From Pseudarthrobacter albicanus (GTDB lineage Bacteria > Actinomycetota > Actinomycetes > Actinomycetales > Micrococcaceae): a stretch of 64,000 nt of DNA. This document shows, piece by piece, positions 1-9,305 of the stretch. Below the pieces are notes generated by a model that searched no databases, had not been told where the DNA came from, and saw only the letters and a list, made by a program, of their open reading frames with translations. A program made the translations under genes and the position numbers. The stretch lies in assembly GCF_018224015.1 (NCBI RefSeq), contig NZ_JAGPOT010000017.1:1-64000 (forward strand), read 5' to 3'. Every line of letters starts with the position of its first letter. Within the stretch, counting starts at the first letter, position 1.

Positions 1-67
1 TCGACAGCACCTCCAACGCGGCACGCTGACCATCGGAGACCACCAAAGCAGGAGCTGGATTCGACAT
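1..67 (-). CDS. IS630-family transposase, N-terminal fragment cut by window edge
   Basis: Reading leftward from an ATG at 65-67 the frame encodes MSNPAPALVVSDGQRAALEVL and runs off the window. This opening resembles the start of many actinobacterial IS630-family transposases. The AT-rich stretch just upstream (about 85-120, containing TTTTGGAGACACACC on the plus strand) could be the outer end of that element. Only about 22 residues are visible, so no catalytic motif can be checked. Confidence 0.5.
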   Translation of the reverse strand, partial: MSNPAPALVVSDGQRAALEVLS

Positions 68-158
68 GCCCCCAGCTTAACGGAACACTCATAAACTATT
101 TTGGAGACACACCACTAGGAGCCGGTCCGGACGCCAGGGCCAGGGCTGATCCTTTCCG

Positions 159-204
159 GTGAAATATCGGGCTAACGTCGGATATTTCACTTTTTCACAA
201 GCCC
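159..204. repeat. Palindrome and Tn3-type terminal-repeat-like sequence
   Basis: GTGAAATATC at 159-168 and GATATTTCAC at 181-190 form inverted arms. The right part (171-204) continues into TTTTTCACAAGCCC. Read on the minus strand it is very like the candidate Tn3-family ends at 45998-46034 and 40216-40249 (TTGTGAAAAA, then GAAATATCCGACG). No transposase gene is attached to it here, so it is either a solo end or a decayed remnant. Confidence 0.4.
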
Positions 205-388
205 AGCTAGGCCCCGGCCGTTACGGGGCCAAAGCCGCGCCCCGCCAGGACCATCTCCTGCAAATAGTCGGCCACCCCTCGTAGGCTGTCCCTATCGGCA
301 GCGGGGTTGCGGGCGGCCGGCGGCCGGCTCGACTCCGGATCGGCCGCCGCACCGCCCCGTGCCCCGCCGGAGCACTAAGGGGTCTCAT

Positions 389-1432
389 ATGTACTGTTCC
401 ATCGTCCCTCCATACATGTTGCGCCGGCTGGCAGCGCAGGACAGGCCGCATCTCCTCGAGGCTGCCGAGGCTGCCAGGAAGGCCCTGCGGCACGTCGAGA
501 GCTTCCAGGCGTCCCGCGCCGTGCCATCACCGGCTGTTTCCCCGGGCATGCGCGAGCTGAAGCCGGGGCCACCCGAGCGAACCATCTACGACGCCAAGTC
601 CCTGGAGAACCTACCGGGCAGCTTGGTCCGCAAGGAGGGGAAACCGCCCACCGGCGACGTCGCCGCCGATGAGGCCTACGACGGGCTGGGAGACACCCAC
701 AGGCTTTACGCGGAGGCCTTCGGCCGCAACTCCATCGACGGCAACGGACTCCCGCTCGATGCCACAGTCCACTACGGCGAACGCTATGACAACGCCTTCT
801 GGGACGGACAGCAGATGGTCTTCGGCGACGGCGACGGCCAGATATTTCAACGGTTCACGAAGTCCCTGAGTGTGATCGGCCACGAGCTTACCCACGGCGT
901 CACCCAGTATTCGGGGGGCCTGGTCTACCGGAACCAGGCTGGCGCGCTCAATGAGTCACTGTCCGACGTCTTCGGGGCACTCGTGGAGCAGTATGCGAAG
1001 CAGCAATCCACCACCGAGGCGAGCTGGCTCATCGGCGAGGGACTGTTCACGGACCAGGTCCAGGGCGCAGCCCTGCGTTCCATGAAGGCGCCGGGGACCG
1101 CCTACGACGACGACATCCTCGGCAAGGACCCGCAGCCGGACACGATGGATTCCTATGTGCGCACGAGCTCCGACAACGGGGGCGTGCACATCAATTCGGG
1201 CATCCCGAACCGTGCGTTCTGCCTGGTTGCCTTGGCTCTTGGCGGCAACGCCTGGGACGCGCCGGCCAGGATCTGGTACGAGACGCTGACCGGCGGAACG
1301 TTGAAGCCGAACGCCACGTTCGGCGCCTTTGCCAGGGCCACCGCAGCCTCGGCCAAGGAACTCTTCGGGGGCGGGTCCGCGGAGCATGACGCCGTGCGGT
1401 CGGCGTGGGAAACTGTGAAGGTAAGGCTCTGA
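389..1432 (+). CDS. M4-family (thermolysin/protealysin-like) zinc metalloprotease
   Basis: The 347-residue protein has the gluzincin zinc site HELTH (His165, Glu166, His169) with the third ligand Glu189 in NESLSD. A downstream GGVHINSGIPN segment carries the proton-donor His near 267. It has no signal peptide. The short N-terminal stretch beginning MYCSIVPPYMLRRLA is the conserved protealysin-type propeptide opening, not a long thermolysin prepropeptide, so it resembles the protealysin branch. ATG 389 was chosen because AAGGGG lies 6-7 bases upstream and the conserved opening starts there; an in-frame start at 359 would add ten unconserved residues. The next gene (1528) encodes an emfourin-like inhibitor, so the two form a protease-inhibitor pair. 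Substrate is unknown. Confidence 0.9.
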   Translation: MYCSIVPPYMLRRLAAQDRPHLLEAAEAARKALRHVESFQASRAVPSPAVSPGMRELKPGPPERTIYDAKSLENLPGSLVRKEGKPPTGDVAADEAYDGLGDTHRLYAEAFGRNSIDGNGLPLDATVHYGERYDNAFWDGQQMVFGDGDGQIFQRFTKSLSVIGHELTHGVTQYSGGLVYRNQAGALNESLSDVFGALVEQYAKQQSTTEASWLIGEGLFTDQVQGAALRSMKAPGTAYDDDILGKDPQPDTMDSYVRTSSDNGGVHINSGIPNRAFCLVALALGGNAWDAPARIWYETLTGGTLKPNATFGAFARATAASAKELFGGGSAEHDAVRSAWETVKVRL

Positions 1433-1527
1433 CCGGGTTGCCGCCGGTCCGCCGCACCGGCGGCCGACGGCGGCCAGGCACAGCATCCATTCCATGAAAA
1501 TCACCGCCTGATGGAGATCACAGGCTC

Positions 1528-1875
1528 ATGAAAATAACTGTCGAGCGCAGCGGCGGGTTTGCCGGGATGACGCGGACCTGGGCGGTCCAGACGGCGCCGC
1601 CGGACGACACCGACTGCTGGCAGCCCCTCATTGAGGCGTGCCCGTGGGACACCGTTCCGCCGCCGGGCCGGGCCGTGTCCGCCGGCCAGGCCGACCGCTT
1701 CACCTACAGCATCCGCGCCGGGCAGCGCCGGGCGACCCTTCCGGAACAGGCCCTGACGGGGCCGTGGCGGGACCTGGTCGAGCGCGCCAAGGCGGCCGCC
1801 GAGTCGGAGCAGGCCCCCGCCGGGTGGCCCGACGACCCGCCGTCGGACACCCCTGAAGCGGGGCCTGCGCAATAG
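1528..1875 (+). CDS. Emfourin-like protein, probable inhibitor of the adjacent M4 protease
   Basis: This is a 115-residue protein opening MKITVERSGGFAGMTRTW, the pattern I associate with emfourin, the slow-tight inhibitor encoded next to protealysin genes. It has no signal peptide or membrane segment, matching a cytoplasmic control role. The C-terminal 30 residues are Pro/Ala/Asp-rich and probably disordered. It lies 95 bases after the protease stop on the same strand, with GGAG about 11 bases before the ATG, so co-transcription is likely. Inhibition of the neighbouring protease is inferred from family and position. Confidence 0.75.
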   Translation: MKITVERSGGFAGMTRTWAVQTAPPDDTDCWQPLIEACPWDTVPPPGRAVSAGQADRFTYSIRAGQRRATLPEQALTGPWRDLVERAKAAAESEQAPAGWPDDPPSDTPEAGPAQ

Positions 1876-1887
1876 CCCGGTCAAGGC

Positions 1888-2853
1888 TCAGACGGGGGCC
1901 AGATGCCCCCGGAAGGTGCGCCGGTAGGACTGCGGGCTGGTGTCCAGCGCCTTGGTGAAGTGGTGCCGCAGGAGAACCGTGTGGCCGAATCCGGATTCCC
2001 GGGCGACTTCGTCGATATTGAGCTCCGTGGTCTCCAGGAGTTCCTGCGCCCGCAGCACCCGCTGCGAATTGAGCCAGGCGGCGGGCGTTGCCCCCGTTTC
2101 CGACCGGAAGCGCCGCGCGAACGTCCGCGGCGACATATGGACGCGGGCCGCGAGCCCGTTGACCGGATGGTCCTTCTCCAGATGGCCGAGCATCCATTGC
2201 AGCAGTTCCTCCATGGGCTCCGAGCCGCAGCGCGGGACGGGACGGTCGATGTACTGTGCCTGGCCGCCGTCCCGGTGCGGGGGGACCACCATGTCCCGGG
2301 CAATGCCGGCGGCCACCTTCGCGCCGAACTCGAGCCGGATCAGGTGCAGGCAGGCGTCGATGCCGGCGGCCGTGCCCGCGCTCGTGATGATGCGGCCGTC
2401 CTGGACGTAGAGCACATTTTCGTCCACCAGCGCCGCGGGATACTTGGCCGCCAGCTCCTGTGAGTAGTGCCAGTGCGTCGTGCAACGCCGGCCGTCGAGC
2501 AGGCCTGCCCGCGCCAGGGCGAAAGCCCCGGAGCAGATGGACATGACCCAGGCCCCGCGCTCATGCGCCGCCCGGAGCACCTCCAGGACCGCCTCCGAGA
2601 CGTCCTCATCCCGCCCGAACGGAGCCATGATGACAAGGTCCGCGTCCGCGGCGGCTTCCAGCCCCAGTCCCACTTGCATGGACAGGCCCGACTTCATCGG
2701 CACATCGCCCGGCTCCGGGGTGCAGACCCGGAAATCGAAGGCGGGGACGCCGCTTCCCCGAGCCGAGCGGTCGATACCGAACACCTCAAATGCGGTCCCG
2801 AACTCGAAGATCGAGAAGTTGGGGACCACGATCATGGCTACTGATGTGATCAT
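1888..2853 (-). CDS. GlxA-family transcriptional regulator (DJ-1/PfpI-like domain plus AraC HTH)
   Basis: This 321-residue regulator has two parts. Residues about 1-185 form a DJ-1/PfpI/GATase1-like sensor fold, with the nucleophile-elbow motif SICSGAFALARAGLLDGR and the following TTHWHY. Residues about 215-320 form an AraC-type double helix-turn-helix (VHMSPRTFARRFRSETG and DEVARESGFGHTVLLRHHF). ATG 2853 gives the conserved MITSVAMIVVPNFSIFEFG start; upstream in-frame residues are not conserved-looking. It converges on the emfourin gene. A divergent small membrane gene starts at 2935 in the shared intergenic region. GlxA proteins sense small metabolites, but the ligand here is not deducible. 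Confidence 0.9.
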   Translation of the reverse strand: MITSVAMIVVPNFSIFEFGTAFEVFGIDRSARGSGVPAFDFRVCTPEPGDVPMKSGLSMQVGLGLEAAADADLVIMAPFGRDEDVSEAVLEVLRAAHERGAWVMSICSGAFALARAGLLDGRRCTTHWHYSQELAAKYPAALVDENVLYVQDGRIITSAGTAAGIDACLHLIRLEFGAKVAAGIARDMVVPPHRDGGQAQYIDRPVPRCGSEPMEELLQWMLGHLEKDHPVNGLAARVHMSPRTFARRFRSETGATPAAWLNSQRVLRAQELLETTELNIDEVARESGFGHTVLLRHHFTKALDTSPQSYRRTFRGHLAPV

Positions 2854-2934
2854 GAATCCATTGTGGCAGAAATTAGATCTTTTTGGGCATTTCTGCCACT
2901 TTTTTTGGTTCCCGGAACGGAGAACCATGGAGGT

Positions 2935-3102
2935 ATGGAATTCATCGGATTTGCCCTCATCATCCTCATCAGCGCCGCCGTCGCAGCCACCATCTCAGGC
3001 CTGCGCAACGATGGACGGGGCCATACCCCACCCGTCCGCTCGGAGAACGATTGGTCAGCCCTTGACCTGCCCAGCGTCAACTACACGCTGCGGATCTTCT
3101 GA
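2935..3102 (+). CDS. Small single-span membrane protein, hypothetical
   Basis: The product is 55 residues: one N-terminal transmembrane helix (IGFALIILISAAVAATISGL) followed by a polar tail NDGRGHTPPVRSEN and ending in LRIF. Short proteins with this helix plus RNDGRGHTPPVRS tail recur in Arthrobacter-like genomes; function is unknown. ATG 2935 is preceded by GGAGA 11 bases upstream and an overly close GGAGG. A longer in-frame start at 2863 would add residues with no coding character. It is transcribed divergently from the GlxA-type regulator and ends just before a strong hairpin terminator. Confidence 0.6.
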   Translation: MEFIGFALIILISAAVAATISGLRNDGRGHTPPVRSENDWSALDLPSVNYTLRIF

Positions 3103-3121
3103 GCCCAACCGGAACGTACAA

Positions 3122-3161
3122 GGGGCCGGCCCCGCCTGGGAATCCAGGCCGGGCCGGCCCC
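3122..3161. terminator. Strong GC hairpin, probable bidirectional terminator
   Basis: Two 18-base arms, GGGGCCGGCCCCGCCTGG and CCAGGCCGGGCCGGCCCC, pair with one mismatch around a GAAT loop. The site lies between the convergent ends of the small membrane gene and the catA fragment. There is no U-tract, as is common for actinobacterial hairpins. Confidence 0.75.
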
Positions 3162-3187
3162 GTGAGGTGCCGGTGCGTGGCGCGATC

Positions 3188-3853
<666 letters not shown>

Positions 3854-4936
3854 TCAGCCGCCAAAACGGAGGGTGATCAGCAGGCCGATCAGCGCGACCA
3901 CGCCGGCCAGAAGCATTGCTGCCCTGGGATTGCCGAAGTTGAGCGTCCATCCCAGACCGAACCGGCGGGGAACCAGCAGCGCATGGTCTTCGGGGTTGAT
4001 GTAGAACAGGCCGCCCCGCCAGTGCTTGTCGTCGTCCCGGTGGGTCAGGCCGGTGTCCTCCTCGCCCTCGTCCCGCTCGAGGTTGTGCCTGGCCAGGACC
4101 ACGACGGCCACCACGACGCCGGTCAGGATCGGGAGCACGACCACCAGCGGCGCCCACGGCGTGACCGTCCCGGTCCATATCAGCAGCGATGATCCCAGCA
4201 TCCCCAGGTCGATCATCGCGACCAGCCCGAGCAGCGCCTTGGCGCCCAGTGACATGTACTGGCGGTACCAGCGCGCGGAGCCGACCGGGTGTGCCGGGTC
4301 GATGTCGGGCCGGCTGCGGAAGATGGCCGCCGCGATACCCGCGAGCAGCGCGGTCACGCCGATCTGCACGAACACCAGAGAGAAGGCGGTCCCGACCGAT
4401 TTGGCGGCCAACCGGTTGGGCACGCCCTTCGCGCCGTAGTGCACCGCGAGCATCTCGGGCATTGACGGGTAGCTGATCACGCCGATCGCCACCGTGGCGG
4501 CCGTGACGATCAGCGCCGGCGCCAGCCAGAGCCAGGGAAACCGCGGTGGATCGGTCCGCAGTCCGGTGTCCACCGCGATGCCTTGGTGCAGGCCCTCGTA
4601 CCAGCCCCCGGCGGCCTTGGCGGCGCGGATCTCGTGGTTGGCCAGGAAGAAGCAGCCCCACCAGACGCCGTCGAGCACCAGCACCGACAACGGCAGCAGC
4701 AACGTTTCGCCGGTGATGCCGTAGATGACGACGCAGACACCGGCGGCGACGATCCCGCTGACGAGTACCCGCCATCGGTAGATGCGGGTCTGCCTGACCA
4801 CCGCCGGGTCCTCGGCACGCTGGGCCGGTATCCGAACGCCGAAGGGCACGGCCGGGCTGGTGATCGAGGGCAGCACCAGGGCGAGTGCGAGCACCAGTGC
4901 TGACAACCCGGAGCTCAGGGCGATGGCAACGGTCAT
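3854..4936 (-). CDS. DUF1648/DUF5808-type multi-pass membrane protein
   Basis: This is a 360-residue integral membrane protein with about eight hydrophobic segments. It includes the DUF1648 core (PSMPEMLAVHYGAKGVPNRLAAKS, the MP...HW/Y-G pattern) and a C-terminal section with FYINPEDHALLVPRRFGLGWTLN, typical of DUF5808. The start is ATG 4936, overlapping the GntR stop as ATGA. GntR/YtrA regulators paired with such membrane proteins form two-gene operons in Gram-positive bacteria, often responding to cell-envelope stress; the precise role is unknown. It sits between two damaged catechol genes and looks like a replacement cassette. Confidence 0.8.
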   Translation of the reverse strand: MTVAIALSSGLSALVLALALVLPSITSPAVPFGVRIPAQRAEDPAVVRQTRIYRWRVLVSGIVAAGVCVVIYGITGETLLLPLSVLVLDGVWWGCFFLANHEIRAAKAAGGWYEGLHQGIAVDTGLRTDPPRFPWLWLAPALIVTAATVAIGVISYPSMPEMLAVHYGAKGVPNRLAAKSVGTAFSLVFVQIGVTALLAGIAAAIFRSRPDIDPAHPVGSARWYRQYMSLGAKALLGLVAMIDLGMLGSSLLIWTGTVTPWAPLVVVLPILTGVVVAVVVLARHNLERDEGEEDTGLTHRDDDKHWRGGLFYINPEDHALLVPRRFGLGWTLNFGNPRAAMLLAGVVALIGLLITLRFGG

Positions 4937-5325
4937 GGCGTGTCCTCTGGCTGCGTGGTACCGAATGAATCGAGTATCGACCGGCAGGTCTTGAGAACCT
5001 CGTCGGCCGGTAATCCTCTGGCGACGGCCTCGGCCAGCAGGGTCCGTGCCCTCGCGGTCCACTCCGCGGGGAACGGCGGGTCCGCGCCCGTCGGGGTCAC
5101 CACCGCGCCGGTCTTGCGGTTGAGCCGGATCAGGCCCTGCTGGCGCAGGAGATCGTAGGCCTTGTTCACGGTGTGGAAGTTGATCCCGAAGTCCGCAGCG
5201 AGCGTCCTGGTGGCCGGCAACGAGCTGCCCTCGGCCAGCACGCCCTCGGCGATCGCCTCCACGATCCGGTCCCGAAGCTGCTGGTAGATCGGCACCTCGC
5301 TGGCCAGGTCGACGTTGAGGATCAT
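4933..5325 (-). CDS. GntR-family (YtrA subfamily) transcriptional regulator
   Basis: The product is 130 residues. Residues about 8-75 are a GntR winged helix (VPIYQQLRDRIVEAIAEGVL, LPATRTLAADFGINFHTVNKAY). A short C-terminal tail follows, without a ligand-binding domain, which is the YtrA signature. Three in-frame starts exist (GTG 5334, GTG 5328, ATG 5325). The ATG is favoured because GGGAGG ends eight bases upstream. It is translationally coupled to the DUF1648 gene by an ATGA overlap. A perfect 15-bp palindrome sits just upstream, so autorepression is likely. Confidence 0.85.
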   Translation of the reverse strand: MILNVDLASEVPIYQQLRDRIVEAIAEGVLAEGSSLPATRTLAADFGINFHTVNKAYDLLRQQGLIRLNRKTGAVVTPTGADPPFPAEWTARARTLLAEAVARGLPADEVLKTCRSILDSFGTTQPEDTP

Positions 5326-5347
5326 CACTCCCACCTCCCGCCTTTGC

Positions 5348-5362
5348 TCTATAAGTTATAGA
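5348..5362 (-). promoter_or_regulatory. Perfect 15-bp palindromic operator in the GntR promoter
   Basis: TCTATAACTTATAGA is a perfect inverted repeat around one central base, 23 bases upstream of the chosen GntR start. It overlaps plausible -10 sequence in otherwise GC-rich DNA. YtrA-type repressors bind palindromes of this size in their own promoters. Confidence 0.65.
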
Positions 5363-5617
5363 ACAAATAGCGGCCGGCGGCAACGTCGAACCGTCCGGCC
5401 AACTACAGTGCTCAACTGGCCGGACGAAGTGCCCAAGTCCCACGCAGGGGCCGTCTAGGCCGAGCGCGACCGCATCATCGCAGAACGCGAGTCCCAGCCC
5501 TGAAAAGTAACCACGGCTGCCCAATAATCCTGCGTTCTCGAGAGCTATTCGTTCAAAAGCTACTCCGCAAACTACCGATACATTTGCCGTCCTCGCCCAC
5601 GCCGATCAGCCACGCCT

Positions 5618-6064
5618 TCAAGGCAGGACGGCCACGCCCAGGCCCGCCGCCACGAGGGAGAGTTGGGTGGACGTCTTGGCTGATTCGTGGGCAATGCGCG
5701 GATGGAAACCGGCAGCCCGGCACGCCCGGATCACCGCATCATTGACCACCGACCGGGAGCCGGCGGTGTACATGATGAAATCCTCGATCCGCAGTTCACC
5801 GACGGCCACCGACTCCGTCGCGGCAAGCCGGTGGCCCTCCGGGAGTGCCACGACAAGCTGCTCGCGGGCTTCCAGCTGCCGGATCTGCTGGGACAACGGC
5901 GGCTGCGCCATCTGCAGCCGTTCGGCCGCCTGGCCGAAATGGCAGGTCTCCGCAGCCACCACGAAATAGCGCAGGTGCCGAAGTTCCAGGCTGCACCTGC
6001 TCCTTCCGGGCCTCTCGGTTCGTTGTTGGTTCAACAGCGTAGGGCCGTATTTGGTATTCAACAC
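5618..6064 (-). pseudogene. Gutted LysR-type regulator (CatR/BenM-like)
   Basis: The frame has a normal LysR helix-turn-helix (LRHLRYFVVAAETCHFGQAA, PPLSQQIRQLE). It then jumps directly to the second half of an effector domain (LVVALPEGHRLAATESV, FIMYTAGSRSVVNDAVIRA, HESAKTSTQLSLVAAGLGVA) and stops at once after VAVLP. A normal protein has about 290 residues; about 80-90 internal residues and the C-terminal 60-70 are missing. The usual MELRHLRYF start is here SLELRHLRYF with CTG at the Met position. It lies divergent to benA, the usual position of a LysR regulator of aromatic catabolism. It is almost surely non-functional as an activator. Confidence 0.75.
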
Positions 6065-6107
6065 ATAGGGAATTCGTCTTCTTTCAGACTTTCAGCGTCT
6101 GAATCGA

Positions 6108-6136
6108 TGCCTAGGCGAGGCTAGGCAAATGCCTAG
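6108..6136 (+). promoter_or_regulatory. Repeated TGCCTAG half-sites upstream of benA
   Basis: TGCCTAG (6108-6114) and CTAGGCA (6121-6127) form a perfect inverted pair with a six-base spacer, and a third TGCCTAG follows at 6130-6136. The cluster lies about 130 bases upstream of benA in the only promoter region of the ben operon. It is a candidate activator site, for the LAL-type regulator at 11669 or formerly for the LysR protein. A weaker imperfect palindrome (GACCGACCGATCGTTCGG) follows at about 6182. Confidence 0.45.
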
Positions 6137-6264
6137 TGTGACGCGCACCACCCTCTGGCAGAGTTAAGGGCACTCACCATTGACCGACCGATCGTTCGGC
6201 GGTCCGCACGGGCAACGCAGCCCGTCACCCCGGGCAGCGAGGCCCGACACCGATAGGAGCCAAC

Positions 6265-7635
6265 ATGACCGAGACCCTGGCGGGCATCCGCGCCCAGCTT
6301 GACCAAGCCCTCGTGGAGGATCACGAAAACGGCATCTTCCGCGCGAACAGGAGCATCTTCACGGACGAAGACCTGTTTGACCTCGAAATGAAGCACATTT
6401 TCGAGGGCAACTGGGTGTACCTGGCGCACGACAGCCAGATCCCCAACGTGGGTGACTACTTCACCACGTACATCGGCCGCCAGCCGGTCATCATCTCCCG
6501 CGACAAGCAGGGTGGCCTGAACGCCCTGATCAACGCCTGCAGCCACCGCGGCGCGATGCTGTGCCGCCGCAAGACGGACAACCGCACCACGTTCACCTGC
6601 CCGTTCCATGGCTGGACCTTCAACAACACCGGCAAGCTGCTCAAGGTCAAGGATCCCCGCGACGCCGGCTACCCGGAGCAGTTCAACAAGGACGGCTCCC
6701 ACGACCTCACCAAGGTGGCCCGGTTCGAGAGCTACCGGGGGTTCCTCTTCGGCAGCATCAACCCGGACGTGCTGCCGCTGGAGGAACACCTGGGCGAATC
6801 CACCAAGATCATCGACATGATCGTGGACCAGTCCCCCGACGGCCTGGAGGTGCTGCGCGGCGCGTCCACCTACACCTATGACGGCAACTGGAAGCTGCAG
6901 GCCGAGAACGGTGCCGACGGCTACCACGTGTCCGCGACGCACTGGAACTACGCGGCCACCACCTCACGCCGGACGACGGGCGAGTCCGCCAATGAAACCA
7001 AGAACATGGATGCGGGCGGCTGGGCCAAGCAGAAGGGCGGCTACTACTCCTTCGAGCACGGCCACCTGCTGCTCTGGACCGAGTGGCTGGACCCCAGCAA
7101 CCGTCCGTTGTTCGACCGCCGCGACGAACTCGTGGCGAAGTACGGGGAGGCAAAGGCGGACTGGATGATCAACATCTCCCGCAACCTCCTCCTGTACCCC
7201 AACGTGTACCTGATGGACCAGTTCGGCTCGCAGATCCGCCACTTCCGCCCCATCTCCGTGGACAAGACCGAGGTCACCATCTACTGCATAGCCCCCAAGG
7301 GCGAGTCCGATGAGAACCGCGCCAACCGCATCCGCCAGTACGAGGACTTCTTCAATGCCTCCGGCATGGCCACCCCGGATGACCTCGAGGAGTTCCGGTC
7401 CTGCCAGAAAACCTACCTCGCCACCGCCGCCAAGTGGAACGACCTCAGCCGCGGAGCGATGCACCAGATCCAGGGCCCCAACGAGAACGCCGACAAGATC
7501 GGCCTCAAGCCGATCTCCAGCGGCGCCCGCACCGAGGACGAAGGCCTGTACGGCGTCCACCACGGCTACTGGGTGGAAGCCATGCGCAAGGCGGCAGCCG
7601 CCGAAGAAGAAGCCCAAGCCGCCGCACAGAACTAG
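6265..7635 (+). CDS. benA: Benzoate 1,2-dioxygenase, large (alpha) subunit
   Basis: The 456-residue oxygenase alpha subunit has the Rieske [2Fe-2S] ligands Cys92-x-His94 and Cys112-x2-His115 ([20 protein letters not shown]). The mononuclear iron site includes His221 and His226 ([14 protein letters not shown]). With BenB and BenC it dihydroxylates benzoate to the cis-1,2-diol carboxylate. AGGAG lies eight bases before ATG 6265. Length and sequence style fit BenA rather than toluate or anthranilate homologues, although substrate range cannot be settled from sequence. It is the first gene of benABCD, with 27 bases to benB. Confidence 0.95.
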   Translation: MTETLAGIRAQLDQALVEDHENGIFRANRSIFTDEDLFDLEMKHIFEGNWVYLAHDSQIPNVGDYFTTYIGRQPVIISRDKQGGLNALINACSHRGAMLCRRKTDNRTTFTCPFHGWTFNNTGKLLKVKDPRDAGYPEQFNKDGSHDLTKVARFESYRGFLFGSINPDVLPLEEHLGESTKIIDMIVDQSPDGLEVLRGASTYTYDGNWKLQAENGADGYHVSATHWNYAATTSRRTTGESANETKNMDAGGWAKQKGGYYSFEHGHLLLWTEWLDPSNRPLFDRRDELVAKYGEAKADWMINISRNLLLYPNVYLMDQFGSQIRHFRPISVDKTEVTIYCIAPKGESDENRANRIRQYEDFFNASGMATPDDLEEFRSCQKTYLATAAKWNDLSRGAMHQIQGPNENADKIGLKPISSGARTEDEGLYGVHHGYWVEAMRKAAAAEEEAQAAAQN

Positions 7636-7662
7636 GCCCCTACCGAGCCTGAGGAGAACACC

Positions 7663-8202
7663 ATGACAGAGATAATCAACATCGGAGCCCAGGACGCTGC
7701 AGCGCCGGCCGGCGCCGTCACCCTGGAAGATATCCGGCAGTTCCTGTACCGCGAATCGCGGTTCCTGGATGACCGGGACTTTGACCGCTGGCTGGACTGC
7801 TACCACCCGGACGCCGAGTTCTGGATGCCGGCCTGGGCCGACGACGACCAGCTCACCAGCGACCCCCAGCGCGAAATCTCGCTGATCTACTACGCCAACC
7901 GCGGCGGCCTCGAGGACCGGGTGTTCCGCATCAAGACCGACCGCTCCAGCGCCACCAGCCTGCCCGAACCGCGCACCGGGCACAACATCACCAACGTCGA
8001 GATCGTCGAGGCCCGCGGCGCCGTCGTGGATATCCGGTTCAACTGGTTCACCCTGTACTACCGCTACCAGAACATCGACCCCTACTTCGGGACCTCGTTC
8101 TACACCATCGACTTCTCCGGCACGCAGCCGGTCATCACGAAGAAAAAAGTCGTCCTCAAGAACGACTACATCCACCACATCGTGGACATCTACCACATCT
8201 GA
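7663..8202 (+). CDS. benB: Benzoate 1,2-dioxygenase, small (beta) subunit
   Basis: This 179-residue protein of the SnoaL-like/ring-hydroxylating beta-subunit fold contains the family segment FLYRESRFLDDRDFDRWLDC near residues 26-45 and ends DYIHHIVDIYHI. It is the structural partner of BenA in the alpha3beta3 oxygenase and carries no metal. GAGGAG precedes ATG 7663 by six bases, and the next gene starts 14 bases after its stop. The order benA-benB-benC with tight spacing indicates a single operon. Confidence 0.93.
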   Translation: MTEIINIGAQDAAAPAGAVTLEDIRQFLYRESRFLDDRDFDRWLDCYHPDAEFWMPAWADDDQLTSDPQREISLIYYANRGGLEDRVFRIKTDRSSATSLPEPRTGHNITNVEIVEARGAVVDIRFNWFTLYYRYQNIDPYFGTSFYTIDFSGTQPVITKKKVVLKNDYIHHIVDIYHI

Positions 8203-8216
8203 AAAGAGCAATTCAC

Positions 8217-9305
8217 ATGACGTATCAGGTTGCCCTGAGCTTCGAAGACGGCGTGACGAGTTTCGTCACGGTCAATGGCTATGAAACCGTGGCCGACGCC
8301 GCCTACAAGTCCCGCATCAACATCCCCTTCGACTGCCGCGACGGCGCCTGCGGGACGTGCAAGGCGTTCTGCGAGTCCGGCACGTACGACGGGGGCGATT
8401 ACATCGATGAGGCCCTCACCGACGAGGAAGCCGAGAAGGGCTTCTGCCTGCCCTGCCAGATGACGCCCCAGAGCGATCTGGTGCTGCAGATCTCGGGCAC
8501 GTCCGAGATGGCCAAGGTGACCGCCAAGACCTACAAGGCGGCGGTCCAGGATCTCCGCTGGCTCTCCGACAACACCGCGGCGCTGTCACTGCGGATCCAG
8601 GACCGCGGAACGCTGCAATTCCTCCCGGGCCAGTACATGAACCTGGCGGTCCCCGGGACGGACGCCGTCCGTTCCTACTCCTTCAGCAGCGGACCGGCGC
8701 TGGAGGAGCTGGCATTCCTGATCCGCACGGCCCCCGACGGCGCCATGACCGGCTACCTGAAGGACGCCGCCGCCGGGGACGAGCTGGAACTGACCGGCCC
8801 GATGGGGAGCTTCTTCCTGCGGGACGTCAAGCGTCCCGTGCTCATGCTGGCAGGCGGCACCGGCATCGCACCCCTGCTGGCCATGCTGGAAACAATCGCC
8901 ACCACCCCACAAGGCCATCCCCTGCATCCGATCCACCTGGTCTACGGCGTGACCTTCGACAAGGACCTTGTCGAACTGGACAAGCTGGAGCACTATGCCG
9001 GCGTGATCGACCAGTTCACGTTCGATTACTGCGTGGCCGACAAGGACAGCACCGCGGAGAAAAAGGGCTACGTCACCCAGCACATCACCGGGACGATGCT
9101 CAACGACGGGGACGTGGACGTCTACCTCTGCGGCCCTCCGGCCATGGTGGACGCCGTCCGCGGCTATTGGGCAGAGCAGGGCATCACCCCCGAGAATTTC
9201 TACTACGAACGCTTCGCTGTCGGCTCCACCAGCTCGGTCAAGGAAACGGTGGAGGAACACGAGGGCCAGCGCACCTACGCCGAGGTCTCCGGGGACAACC
9301 ATTGA
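8217..9305 (+). CDS. benC: Benzoate 1,2-dioxygenase reductase (electron transfer component)
   Basis: The 362-residue protein starts with a plant-type [2Fe-2S] ferredoxin domain (CRDGACGTC, Cys40/45/48, with a fourth Cys in GFCLPCQ near 80). A ferredoxin-NADP reductase-type FAD domain follows (FLPGQYMNLAV, RSYSFSS), then an NAD-binding domain (LMLAGGTGIAPLLAML, VYLCGPPAMV). It passes electrons from NADH to the BenA Rieske centre. The order ferredoxin-FAD-NAD is that of BenC. Its stop codon overlaps the TTG start of benD, implying translational coupling. Confidence 0.95.
   Translation: MTYQVALSFEDGVTSFVTVNGYETVADAAYKSRINIPFDCRDGACGTCKAFCESGTYDGGDYIDEALTDEEAEKGFCLPCQMTPQSDLVLQISGTSEMAKVTAKTYKAAVQDLRWLSDNTAALSLRIQDRGTLQFLPGQYMNLAVPGTDAVRSYSFSSGPALEELAFLIRTAPDGAMTGYLKDAAAGDELELTGPMGSFFLRDVKRPVLMLAGGTGIAPLLAMLETIATTPQGHPLHPIHLVYGVTFDKDLVELDKLEHYAGVIDQFTFDYCVADKDSTAEKKGYVTQHITGTMLNDGDVDVYLCGPPAMVDAVRGYWAEQGITPENFYYERFAVGSTSSVKETVEEHEGQRTYAEVSGDNH

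Noticed and set aside
956..1504. Long minus-strand frame antisense to the M4 protease
   Set aside because: Mirror of a GC-rich gene in the complementary frame; no independent signals.
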